Below, in pieces: positions 1-8,645 of a stretch of 64,000 nucleotides of DNA. Position numbers and translations under genes: made by a program. Each line of letters starts with the position of its first letter. The first letter of the stretch is position 1. The stretch spans positions 1,302,001 through 1,366,000 of the forward strand of contig CP007152.1 of the NCBI GenBank assembly GCA_000831005.1. The letters run 5' to 3'. The stretch comes from Marinobacter salarius. GTDB lineage: Bacteria > Pseudomonadota > Gammaproteobacteria > Pseudomonadales > Oleiphilaceae. The notes under the pieces were generated by a model. It saw only the letters and a list, made by a program, of their open reading frames with translations. It was not told the DNA's origin and did no database searches.

Positions 1-646
1 TACCCGGTATGGCCATCAGACGCCGCGCCTGCTCATCGCGTCGGGCCATGGCTTCGATCTCCCGGTCATAAGCCAGGATTTCTTCATCAAGCTGGAGAAT
101 GCGCTGATTGATGTCGTTCAGTAAGCGGCGCGTGAGCATCGGCAAGCCGTTTTCGGCATCCTCCAGGATTTCTGGAACCCGTCGTCTTGCGGCATAACGC
201 CCTTGAGGATGATCAGTCCGAACTCAGCTAGGAGTCCGCGAACCTGGTTGATCTGCGCGGTGCGTTCCTTGGTCAGCCCACGACGAATGCGATGCAGGCA
301 CAGCACGGCTTGCTGGTCTTCGGTTTTGATGGGCACGAAGCGCATATTGGGGCGGCCAACCGCTTCGCAGATGGCTTCGGCATCGTTGTCGTCGTTCTTG
401 CTGCTCTTGCGATAGGGAGCGACGAAGCGGGGAGCAATGATTCGGACATCGTGGCCGAGTTTGGTCATTTCACGAGCCAGTAGTGGGCACCAGAGCAGGC
501 TTCCATTCCGGCGGCAGTTGTGCGATATAGGGCAAAAGCTTGGGCCGATTCAATCGTTTGCGAACCACGACCTTGCCGTGTTGGTCGATGCCATGAATAC
601 TGAACACAGTTTTCGCCAGATCAATGCCAATGGTTGTAACATTCAT
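1..646 (-). CDS. IS110-family transposase, truncated by window edge, two frameshifts
   Basis: This is a DEDD-type transposase of the IS110 family, which recombines DNA through a RuvC-like domain and a catalytic serine. Reading leftward from an ATG at 644-646 with an AGGAG ribosome binding site, the product starts MNVTTIGIDLAKTVFSIHG, giving the first acidic residue of the RuvC-like fold. The frame breaks near 500, where the next segment resumes with ACSGAHYW, and again near 180, where the frame running off the window ends in MARRDEQARRLMAIPG. The middle segment holds the DDNDAEAICEA motif. About 210 residues are visible; family members are usually 320-350. It differs clearly from the second IS110-type transposase downstream. 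The frameshifts may be sequence errors, because the whole window shows similar ones. Confidence 0.85.
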
Positions 647-667
647 GATGACTCCTCCTGCTTCGGA

Positions 668-689
668 TTGAAGATGTCGACACCTTCAA
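668..689. repeat. 22-bp near-perfect palindrome upstream of the IS110 transposase
   Basis: TTGAAG (668-673) and CTTCAA (684-689) flank the self-complementary TGTCGACA (675-682), with one mismatched pair (674/683). It lies 22 bp upstream of the transposase start, in the noncoding end of the element, where IS110-family elements carry their structured end and guide RNA. Its role is inferred from position only. Confidence 0.45.
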
Positions 690-772
690 TGTGGCACATT
701 GATGCCGAGGGAGCAGGGGGAGTCCATATCATTCGTTAGCAGTTTCACTACTCCTTCCAAATCTTGCAGAAT

Positions 773-798
773 GAGTAAAAAAGGAATAATTTGTACTC
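773..798. promoter_or_regulatory. Candidate operator of the brnTA pair
   Basis: The inverted repeat GAGTA (773-777) and TACTC (794-798) ends directly before the brnT start codon. Type II toxin-antitoxin operons are usually autorepressed by the antitoxin at such sites. This is inference; the arms are short and no footprint is known. Confidence 0.3.
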
Positions 799-1062
799 AT
801 GGATGAATTTGAATTCGACGAAGCCAAAAGCCAGGCCAATCTGGACAAACACGGTATCGATTTCGTTGCTGCCCAAGGGCTGTGGAAAGATCCGTACCTG
901 CTGGAGATCGGCGCAAAATCAGAGGATGAGCAGAGGTTTTTGCTGATAGGCAAGATTGGTGAAAAGCACTGGTCGGCTGTCGTCACGTACAGGGATGCTC
1001 GTATTCGTCTGATTTCAGTCAGACGTTCCCGCAAGAAGGAGGTTGAGCTCTATGAAAGCTAA
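799..1062 (+). CDS. brnT: BrnT-family toxin
   Basis: This 87-residue protein matches BrnT, the RelE-like ribonuclease toxin of the BrnT/BrnA type II module. It has the N-terminal FEFDEAKSQANLDKHGIDF signature, the central KHWSAVVTYRDARIRLIS strand pair and the basic RRSRKKE tail. BrnT toxins are usually about 90 residues, so it appears full length. It is the first gene of its cassette and overlaps the antitoxin gene by 11 bp, the usual toxin-first order of this family. The short inverted repeat just upstream may be the autoregulatory operator. In an integron array such modules are thought to stabilise the array against cassette loss (inference). Confidence 0.85.
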   Translation: MDEFEFDEAKSQANLDKHGIDFVAAQGLWKDPYLLEIGAKSEDEQRFLLIGKIGEKHWSAVVTYRDARIRLISVRRSRKKEVELYES

Positions 1063-1321
1063 AGACTTCGATAAAAAGTTTGAGGAAGGTCAAGAAGATA
1101 TTGTTGATGACCTGGACCTGTCGTCTGCTCGTCGCGTTAATCAGGAACAAAAGCGAATCAACGTCGACTTCCCGGCTTGGGTTGTGGAGTCGTTGGACCG
1201 TGAGGCTGCGCGCTACGGAGTTACCCGTCAATCGATCATCAAGGTGTGGCTGGTGGAGCGTCTTCAGGCAGAATCTGCTAACAAGCCGCTCAATGGTGAC
1301 GCCGCAGGCGGCGCACATTAG
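1052..1321 (+). CDS. brnA: BrnA-type antitoxin (CopG/ribbon-helix-helix)
   Basis: This protein of about 89 residues pairs with BrnT. The C-terminal half (RINVDFPAWVVESLDREA, then YGVTRQSIIKVWLVERL) is a ribbon-helix-helix DNA-binding fold, expected to repress the operon, while the acidic N-terminal part would hold the toxin. The ATG at 1052 is preferred because an AAGGAGG sequence sits about 9 bp upstream; an in-frame TTG at 1043 is a weaker alternative. The stop codon lies inside the attC site that ends the cassette, a common arrangement for integron cassettes. Confidence 0.8.
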   Translation: MKAKDFDKKFEEGQEDIVDDLDLSSARRVNQEQKRINVDFPAWVVESLDREAARYGVTRQSIIKVWLVERLQAESANKPLNGDAAGGAH

Positions 1322-1334
1322 CGGAGCGTTAAAT
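1276..1334 (+). other. attC site 1 (59-bp element) closing the brnTA cassette
   Basis: The left core is TGCTAAC (1276-1282), a near match to RYYYAAC. The right core is GTTAAAT (1328-1334), an exact GTTRRRY. Inner arms CCGCT (1286-1290) and AGCGG (1320-1324) pair across a short loop region. The total length of 59 bp equals that of the classical 59-base element. The next cassette's ATG begins within the right core. Confidence 0.75.
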
Positions 1335-1755
1335 GCCTATGAAGAGTATCGAGTACATACAGAAAGAGGTGGCTCTTATCGGAGAAGCTCTGTGCGGCGA
1401 GAGCAAACCCGCCTATCTGTTCTCTGTCGCTAGTTCGCCTACACATTCTGGCGCACCGCATATCGAAATAGCTGGTGATGAATACCATTTTGTAGTTACC
1501 GAGCGGGGCTCTGAATTTGAACGTCGGAAAACCAAGGATGTAGATGACATACTCTATTGGTTAGTCGAAGGCGATGTTGGCGACCTTGCCAGATCGTGTG
1601 AGTTGAAGAACAGAGTTGAAGCACAAGATTCTAGACGGCTGTGGTTTCAAAAGGAGTTGGAACTCCTGAATGCTGTAAATCGAGGTTGGGCAAAGCGCAA
1701 AGAAGCAGAACAAAAGCAGGTGCTAAATGAACATCCATTTAGAGACAGCATTTAA
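1333..1755 (+). CDS. Imm63-family immunity protein (orphan)
   Basis: This 140-residue soluble protein resembles the Imm63 family of polymorphic-toxin immunity proteins. It begins MKSIEYIQKEVALIGEAL, has a central HIEIAGDEYHFVVTERGSE segment and DDILYWLVEGD, and ends with an alpha-helical ELKNRVEAQDSRRLWFQKEL region and an EHPF tail. The start may be the ATG at 1333, inside the preceding attC core, or the ATG at 1339. No cognate toxin is present in the cassette, so it may protect against toxins from neighbouring cells. The stop codon coincides with the left core of the next attC site, which is interrupted by an insertion sequence. Confidence 0.7.
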   Translation: MPMKSIEYIQKEVALIGEALCGESKPAYLFSVASSPTHSGAPHIEIAGDEYHFVVTERGSEFERRKTKDVDDILYWLVEGDVGDLARSCELKNRVEAQDSRRLWFQKELELLNAVNRGWAKRKEAEQKQVLNEHPFRDSI

Positions 1756-1783
1756 CAAGTGACTGTGGTGTCAATTCCATAAA

Positions 1784-2935
<1,152 letters not shown>

Positions 2936-3130
2936 TACAAAAGCAGGCACAGCGACGCCCACTATATTGCGCCTTCGGCTCCATTCCGTGGGCGCGCATG
3001 CTGCAAGCGTTATGGGCTCAGTCATCAGGAAGATCAGGGGTTTCATCTCTGGAGTTAACTAAGCGATATTGGTAGAATTTTCTCGGCATCAGGACGGTGC
3101 CGAAGAGTCATCGACAAAAAGGAGAAGGGA

Positions 3131-3445
3131 ATGAGATCAGATGACAGGGAATATGTAGCTGCTGTAATCAATTTTTTCTGGCAAGGCTTGGCGCAGCCTC
3201 ACTCAGTGAACGAAAACGCCTCAAAAGTAATGTATGAAGCCCTCACCGAAGCGCAGGGATGTACTGCATCAATAGATTTAGTACCAAGACCGAGTTACAC
3301 GCCAAGCATTAATTACATCATCAAAGAAATAGCTAAAATTGGCCAGAGAATAATGTCTGGAGATACCTCGCTTTATAATATGTGTCGAGACCAAGTCGCT
3401 GCAAATTATAAAACTCATATTCGCGCAGCATTGTGGGGCCTTTAA
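3131..3445 (+). CDS. Hypothetical protein in an integron cassette
   Basis: This 104-residue predicted cytosolic protein is not recognised. It starts MRSDDREYVAAVINFFWQGL, lacks a signal peptide, and looks mostly alpha-helical with one cysteine-containing stretch (TEAQGCTASIDL). A strong purine-rich ribosome binding site (GGAGAAGGGA) precedes the ATG. The gene is followed after one base by a gene for a probable secreted protein, so the two probably form a two-gene cassette. The cassette is visibly richer in A and T than the flanking chromosome, consistent with acquisition from elsewhere. A function cannot be assigned. Confidence 0.65.
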   Translation: MRSDDREYVAAVINFFWQGLAQPHSVNENASKVMYEALTEAQGCTASIDLVPRPSYTPSINYIIKEIAKIGQRIMSGDTSLYNMCRDQVAANYKTHIRAALWGL

Positions 3446-3446
3446 T

Positions 3447-3948
3447 ATGAATAAGTTTTTTTATTTTAGCGCTTATTTCATTTTTTCCTTTCTCATTGTC
3501 AGCAAGTGAAAGTGATTTGCGTATAATTTATGGCGAGCTTGATTTTTATATCCCTAATAATCCCGTGGTAGTGGGATACCTTGGAACAGATAGCGAAATT
3601 CTAATCGCAAAATACAGCGACGAGCCCGGGAAGGATATCGTTGGCTTTAGTCTAGATAAGGAGGTAAATACAGGTGGCTGTAGACCGGAAGCTTTCTTTA
3701 GATCTGTTTTAAGTGAAAGTGAGGCTGAGTGTGATGGAGCTGCTGTTGAATCTTTTCGATATGTCTTCATGAAAAACAGAGATTCAGGAATATGGTCAGG
3801 TGGCGATAAGGAATTTTTCTATTTTATCGGATCAGATAAGTCCACGGTATTTGTGACAGAAAAAGGCGCTGATAGTAGAACATACAAAATAGAATCAAAT
3901 TTTTTGAGCAAAGAAAGAATCAAGAATATATTCTCAAGCCATCTTTAG
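3447..3948 (+). CDS. Hypothetical exported protein, apparent frameshift in a poly-T run
   Basis: The mature part (SASESDLRIIYGELDFYIPN to the KERIKNIFSSHL end) is about 150 residues and is not recognised. Reading from the ATG at 3447 gives MNK and then the frame breaks in a run of seven T (3456-3462). With the run corrected the product begins MNKFFILALISFFPFSLSA, a good signal peptide with cleavage after the last alanine. The protein would therefore act outside the cytoplasm. It follows the upstream unknown gene with almost no gap. A phase-variable homopolymer is an alternative to sequencing error, but the run is short. Confidence 0.6.
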
Positions 3949-3983
3949 TTTCCTGAATTTGATTGCTACTGACACTCAAAAGC

Positions 3984-4067
3984 CCATAACCAGTGCAGGC
4001 ACGGCGACGCCCATTACATTGCGCCTTCGGCTCCATTCCAAGGACGCGCGTGCTGCAAGCGTTAGGC
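3984..4067 (+). other. attC site 3
   Basis: An 84-bp imperfect palindrome. The right core GTTAGGC (4061-4067) is an exact GTTRRRY. The left core CCATAAC (3984-3990) is one base off RYYYAAC. The interior (GCAGGCAC, GCGACGCCCA, GCGCCTTCGGCTCCATTCC, GCTGCAAGC) is nearly identical to sites 2 and 4, showing common descent. It follows the two-gene unknown cassette. Confidence 0.8.
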
Positions 4068-4077
4068 ATACCAACTA

Positions 4078-4464
4078 ATGGACTCGAACTTTCTTACAGG
4101 TGCTTGCATATTCACATTCGTCTATTCGCTAGGCGCAGCCTACGGTGCCAGTAAGAAAGGGATGCGAGTGGCTATCGCATTCTTTTTGCTATGTGTTTTT
4201 GCTGGCTCAACGTTAACTTATGCGTACTACGGCATTGGCAACACTTGGGATGGTGCGAGCGAGTTCGGCAAGGCCGCTTCACTGGTGCTAGCCGTGGCCA
4301 CACCGCTAATCCTGGCATCCATACCTGTGGCCTTAGCCGCAAAGTTAAAGCACGGTGATCATGTGGCATTCGTGTCATCGGTGGTGCTTGGCACTGTGGG
4401 AGTGTTCATTCTGCCGTTCGTCGGCGTAGTGTTAGCTTGCCTGTTCACAGGAGACTGCCTGTAA
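4078..4464 (+). CDS. Small membrane protein in an integron cassette
   Basis: This 128-residue protein is predicted to have four transmembrane segments (about residues 5-23, 31-50, 62-87 and 95-122), with a short charged loop KLKHGDH and a C-terminal GDCL. No family is recognised. The ATG follows the right core of the preceding attC by about 10 bp without a clear ribosome binding site, and the stop is immediately before the next attC. This compact one-gene layout is typical of integron cassettes. Function unknown. Confidence 0.6.
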   Translation: MDSNFLTGACIFTFVYSLGAAYGASKKGMRVAIAFFLLCVFAGSTLTYAYYGIGNTWDGASEFGKAASLVLAVATPLILASIPVALAAKLKHGDHVAFVSSVVLGTVGVFILPFVGVVLACLFTGDCL

Positions 4465-4465
4465 T

Positions 4466-4538
4466 GCCTAACAAAAGCAGGCACAGCTATTGCGCCTTCG
4501 GCTCCATTCCGTGGGCGCGCATGCTGCAAGCGTTGAGT
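4466..4538 (+). other. attC site 4
   Basis: A 73-bp site with both cores exact: GCCTAAC (4466-4472) and GTTGAGT (4532-4538). The interior matches sites 2 and 3, with about ten bases missing from the left arm around GCACAGC-TATTG, so the extended stem is shorter on that side. It closes the membrane-protein cassette and is followed by higBA. Confidence 0.85.
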
Positions 4539-4577
4539 TTCATTGTTGCGTGGTGCGCAACATGCTGGCATTCTATT

Positions 4578-4856
4578 TTGATTAAATCATTCCGTCACAA
4601 AGGACTGAAGCGGTTCTACTCGACCGGCCACACGTCTGGCATACAACCCGACCATGCCAAGAGGCTGCGTATGCAGCTGGCTGCTCTGGATACGGCGACT
4701 TCAATGGAAGACATGGATATCCCTGGTTTTCGGCTTCATCCATTGAAGAGCAAAGACAAAGGCCGCTGGTCGATTAGGGTTAACGGAAATTGGCGCATGA
4801 CGTTCGAGTTCCAGGACGGCAACGCCTACATTCTTGATTACGAGGATTATCACTAA
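4578..4856 (+). CDS. higB: HigB-type mRNA-degrading toxin
   Basis: This 92-residue RelE-superfamily toxin cleaves mRNA on the ribosome in characterised homologues. The sequence [17 protein letters not shown], then [37 protein letters not shown] and the ILDYEDYH tail is characteristic of HigB. The start is a TTG at 4578, chosen because the family begins [10 protein letters not shown]; a longer reading upstream runs into the attC site and is rejected. The gene overlaps higA by one base. It is the second toxin-antitoxin module of this array. Confidence 0.9.
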   Translation: MIKSFRHKGLKRFYSTGHTSGIQPDHAKRLRMQLAALDTATSMEDMDIPGFRLHPLKSKDKGRWSIRVNGNWRMTFEFQDGNAYILDYEDYH

Positions 4857-5149
4857 TGACTATGCATAATCCGCCTCATCCTGGTGAATTCATTCGCGAG
4901 GTGTACCTGGAGCCTTTCGGTATCAGTTCTCGTCAGCTTGCTTCCAGTCTGGGCGTTTCACCTTCTACTTTGTCTCGGCTGCTCAAAGGGGATAGTGGTA
5001 TTAGCCCAGAAATGTCGTTGCGGCTGTCCAAGGTTCTCGGGCGTACTCCTGAGAGCTGGTTGGCGATGCAAGATATGTATGACCTATGGGTGGCTCGCGG
5101 CACAGTCAATCTGGATGGTATTCATCGCTTGGACTTCGAAGTAGCTTAG
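4856..5149 (+). CDS. higA: HigA-type antitoxin (HTH-XRE)
   Basis: This 97-residue antitoxin starts [22 protein letters not shown], the HigA signature. A Cro/C1-type helix-turn-helix follows ([20 protein letters not shown]), then [18 protein letters not shown]. It neutralises HigB and represses the operon. The ATG overlaps the higB stop (TAATG). The C-terminal part ([20 protein letters not shown]) is usual for the family. The stop lies at the beginning of a degenerate attC-like region. Confidence 0.9.
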   Translation: MTMHNPPHPGEFIREVYLEPFGISSRQLASSLGVSPSTLSRLLKGDSGISPEMSLRLSKVLGRTPESWLAMQDMYDLWVARGTVNLDGIHRLDFEVA

Positions 5150-5215
5150 CCAGGGGCTGTTGTCGAACGCACCTATGCTGGTGCTCCGGTACGCCGCAAA
5201 GCCAAGGCGTTATAT
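5144..5215 (+). other. Degenerate attC-like site 5 after higBA
   Basis: A possible left core around GCTTAGC and a right end GCGTTATAT (5207-5215) bracket weakly complementary arms (TTAGCCAGGGGCTG and GCAAAGCCAAGGCG). It is unrelated in sequence to sites 2-4 and departs from both core consensuses. Position, directly after the antitoxin stop, is the main support. Confidence 0.35.
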
Positions 5216-5241
5216 TTCTTCAACCTCAATCAAGGAAGATC

Positions 5242-5568
5242 ATGAGAGTATCGACTTTACCCCTAATCATTCTCTGTCTGTTCATGGGTTTTACCTTTTG
5301 GGTAATGGCCGGAGCAGAGCAGTCGCTTTTAGCTTTTGGCGTTCAGCTCATGTCCAGCCCGGACACAGCCCAGGTTGTTATTGATCTCTACATTCTCGCT
5401 GCTTTGGCCTGTGTCTGGATGTACCGGGATGGCAAAAGTCGCGGAAAAGGGTTGGGCTATCTCATCCCGTTTTTTGTTCTTACAGCAGTATTTGTGTCTG
5501 CCGGCCCGCTGCTATATTTGGTGTTGCGCGGTGGGCGAGAGCCTGAAGCCGAAGCCAGCAAAATATAA
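5242..5568 (+). CDS. Small integral membrane protein, DUF2834-like
   Basis: This 108-residue protein has three predicted membrane spans (about residues 5-22, 44-60 and 71-95). The pattern SSPDTAQVVIDLYILAALAC followed by a charged RDGKSRGK loop resembles DUF2834 proteins; the match was judged by eye and is tentative. The start is the ATG at 5242, eight bases after AAGGAAG. It follows the putative site 5 and may be a cassette, although no convincing attC follows it. Confidence 0.55.
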   Translation: MRVSTLPLIILCLFMGFTFWVMAGAEQSLLAFGVQLMSSPDTAQVVIDLYILAALACVWMYRDGKSRGKGLGYLIPFFVLTAVFVSAGPLLYLVLRGGREPEAEASKI

Positions 5569-5648
5569 TCAACCGCATCAGTACGCGGCCGATGGACGGC
5601 ACCCGCATTTCTGCGTCGATATTGGCCACAGGATTCGAGGAGCACGTC

Positions 5649-6188
5649 ATGGTGAACGATGGAGAGATACAGCACCTGCGTCGGTGTATAGAACTTGCAA
5701 CTGAGGCTCTAGAGCTGGGTGACGAGCCATTCGGCTCTGTGCTTGTAGCAGCGGAGGGGCAGGTACTTTTTGAAGATCACAACCACGTTGCCTCAGGTGA
5801 TCGAACCCGCCATCCGGAGTTTGAGATTGCGCGGTGGGCTGCGGCGAATATGACCTCGGAGGCCAGAGCAGAAGCAACGGTCTATACGTCTGGTGAGCAT
5901 TGTCCGATGTGTGCCGCCGCCCATGGCTGGGTGGGGCTGGGACGTATCGTGTACGTGAGCTCCTCCGAGCAATTGGCGGCATGGCTTACCGATCTTGGAG
6001 TTCCAGCACCTCCCGTACGAGCGTTACCGATCCGAGAAGTCGTTCCAAACGTGGCTGTTGAAGGTCCGGTTCCCGGTCTTGCCGAACAGGTGCGTGATCT
6101 GCACCGTCGTTTCATAGTTCAACATAGTTGGCAGCAGCATTCTTCTGTCAGCGATGCCAACAGTCGTCACGCAGCTTCGCTCACCTAA
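5649..6188 (+). CDS. Cytidine/deoxycytidylate deaminase-family protein (nucleoside deaminase)
   Basis: This protein of about 179 residues has a zinc-dependent deaminase fold. The zinc and proton-shuttle motifs are HPEFEIARW (HxE) and SGEHCPMCAAAHGW (PCxxC-like, here HCPMC). The N-terminal RRCIELATEALELGDEPFGSVLV is typical of guanine deaminase/TadA-like nucleoside deaminases. The ATG at 5649 is preferred because CGAGGAGC sits just upstream; an in-frame ATG at 5592 is possible. The substrate cannot be told from sequence. It marks the right edge of the accessory region, and whether it is a cassette is unclear. Confidence 0.75.
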   Translation: MVNDGEIQHLRRCIELATEALELGDEPFGSVLVAAEGQVLFEDHNHVASGDRTRHPEFEIARWAAANMTSEARAEATVYTSGEHCPMCAAAHGWVGLGRIVYVSSSEQLAAWLTDLGVPAPPVRALPIREVVPNVAVEGPVPGLAEQVRDLHRRFIVQHSWQQHSSVSDANSRHAASLT

Positions 6189-8264
6189 GTAACCAGAGCC
6201 GATTCCGTACGTTGGGTCATGTGAGCAATCTTCTCGAGCAACGCTTCGGGCGGGGCAGGCCTCGCCAACAGATACCCTTGCAGGGTATTGCAGCCAAGCT
6301 GGGTCAGCAGTGCCTGTTGTTCGGCTGTTTCAACACCTTCTGCGACAATCCTCATATCCAGCGTTTTGCCCAGAGCGATGATCGCCTGGATGATTGCTTC
6401 ATCATCGTTATCCTGGGCCAGTTCGGTAATAAAGCCGCGGTCTATTTTCAGTTCGTTGGCTGGCAAACGTTTGAGATAGAGCAGGCTTGAATAGCCGGTG
6501 CCAAAGTCATCGATGGAAATGGACACGCCAAGATCCGACAGTTTGTTCAATACGGTGAGGCTTGTCTCTGCGTTGCACATGGCCGTTGTTTCGGTGATTT
6601 CAAGCACCAGGTGTGAGGGATCCAGGGAGTGCTTTCTCAATGCCTCGCGAACCACGTCAACCAGGCTATGATGCTCCAGCTGAACCGCTGAAAGGTTTAC
6701 CGCTACACTCCACTCCTGATGCCCCTGATCGTACCAGACCTTCATTTGCCGGCAGGCTTCCTCGATGACCCAGTTGCCAATGGGCACGATCAGCCCGGAG
6801 CTCTCTGCCAGCGGGAGAAAACGATCGGGTGACAGGAATCCGTGATCGGGGCTTTGCCATCGCAGTAGGGCTTCGAGGCCAGTCATGGGGCCGTCTGGTG
6901 CAACAAACTTGGGCTGATAATGCAGTACCAGCTCGTTGCGGCTGACGGCCTGCCGCAGATTTTGCTGCATTTGCATCTGCAGGTGCACATTGGCGTTCAT
7001 GCCGTGTTCGAAAAAGCAGTAGCCGTTGCGGCCCTGTTTCTTGGCGTGATACATGGCGGCGTCAGCATTCACCATCAGCTCATGTTCGGTTTTACCGTCC
7101 TGGGGGTATCGCGATGCCGACACTGGTGGAAATGTGAAGGGGGATATTTGAAGTCTCGTAGGGCTGCTCAATGGCATCAATTAACCGTTGCGCAAATACG
7201 GCGGAAGTTTCCGGCGAGCAGGGTTCCAACAAGAGTACAAATTCATCCCCTCCAAGCCTCGCGGCTGTGTCTCCCTCACGTTTGTTTGAAAGCAGGCGAT
7301 GCGCCACCTCTTTGAGCAACTGATCTCCGACATGGTGCCCGTGCATGTCGTTGATCGCCTTAAAGCCGTCCAGGTCCAAAAACAGTACGGCAAACTCACC
7401 GTTGTTTCTCTCGGCTCGGTGTATCGCTTGCTCCAGCCGATCTCCCAATAGAACACGATTTGGTATGCGGGTCAGGTTGTCCTGCAGGGCGAGCTTGATG
7501 AGTTCGTTATTGGCGTCATCGAGTGAGTTGGACAGTTGGCTGGTGCGTACATCAAGCATTGACACAATTAGAGCAATGGCGAACACCGCAAGGCTGACAA
7601 TGATGACCAGCACAGCCAGCCACTTTGTATCGATCCCGCTGTTGGCCGCGCCGCAAAAGCTGTCGATCGGGAATTTGGAGGCCGCCATTCCGGTATAGTG
7701 CATGCCGATAATGGCGCACCCCATAACCAGGGACGCGCCAATGCGGCCGAAGGTGGCGCGCTTGCTCTCCTCTCGCAGTCGAAACGCCAGCCAAAGGGCG
7801 GCTGTGGACGCGACAATGGCGATAACAATGGATAGCCCAACCAGCCAGGGTACATAGAAAATGTACGGATGCATGAGCAATGCTTCCATACCGATGTAGT
7901 GCATGCTGGCTACACCCAGGCCCATCAGTAAACCACCCGATAGCAGCCGGCCCCAGGGCAGCGTGTCCTGACACACCAGATAAAGGGCGAATGCAGAACA
8001 CGCTATGGCGATGACTAATGACAGCAGGGTGAGGGGGACGTCGTAGCCTAGTTCGATGGGAAGGCTAAAGGCGAGCATGCCGATAAAGTGCATGGACCAG
8101 ATGCCAAAGCCCATGGCGATGGAACCGCCAATCAGCCATAGAACCGCAGAGCGGCCCGATGCGCTGGAGACACGGCTGGCCATATTCAGGGCCGTATAGG
8201 ATGCAAGAACGGCAATGATAATAGAACAGGCGACCAAAACCTCGTTGTAACTGCTTTCCAGCAT
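6185..8264 (-). CDS. MHYT-GGDEF-EAL cyclic-di-GMP signalling protein, one frameshift
   Basis: A membrane sensor (residues ~1-240, seven spans) carries three MHYT-type motifs (MHFIGM, MHYIGM, MHYTGM), thought to bind copper and sense O2, CO or NO. A diguanylate cyclase domain with intact GGDEF follows; REGD five residues upstream fits the RxxD inhibitory site. The C-terminal EAL phosphodiesterase domain keeps EALLRW, EITE, DDFGTGYSS, LKIDRGF and AEGVE, so both activities could be present. The frame breaks near 7115 (SVGIAI then PQDGKTEHE), where a tyrosine codon seems lost. The ATG at 8264 follows AAGGGA. The stop overlaps the deaminase stop by four bases. Confidence 0.85.
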
Positions 8265-8645
8265 CAAATATTCCCTTATGTAATCGCTGTTAAAAGTGAA
8301 TTACAGCCGCCTGATGTTGAACGCTGCCTGTTGGTTGCTGATCTAAATATCCATTTTATTTCAGAAAGTTAGTTTCTAAATAGTGCCAAATTGTTATGTT
8401 TTATGTCGTGATGAAAATGCTTTTAGTCCCATGGGGCCAATATTAAGTAGGCAGTAGAGGAGGTAGTTCTCTCCAATTCAGTCATTTCCTTTACATTTTT
8501 CAATAACGCTATTACCTATCATTTTTTAGGACCAATTGTTCTAGGGGTATTCATTGAAATGACAGAGTGTCACGTCTAGTTTCGATTCAGGGGTGAGCTC
8601 AATGATTGACTACGCCCCAATAACAACAATCAAGGAGGGATGCCT
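8265..8645. other. Divergent intergenic region
   Basis: About 380 bp separate two divergently transcribed genes and should hold both promoters. The middle is A/T-rich (8340-8420). I found no convincing promoter pair, operator or RNA gene in it. Confidence 0.4.

Noticed and set aside
668..798. attC remnant before brnT (GTTAGCA near 734)
   Set aside because: No partner left core or complementary arm could be found, and the heptamer departs from GTTRRRY.
3456..3462. Phase-variable T-run controlling the exported cassette protein
   Set aside because: Seven T is short for slipped-strand variation, and the window has many run-length errors. It is kept only as a remote possibility.
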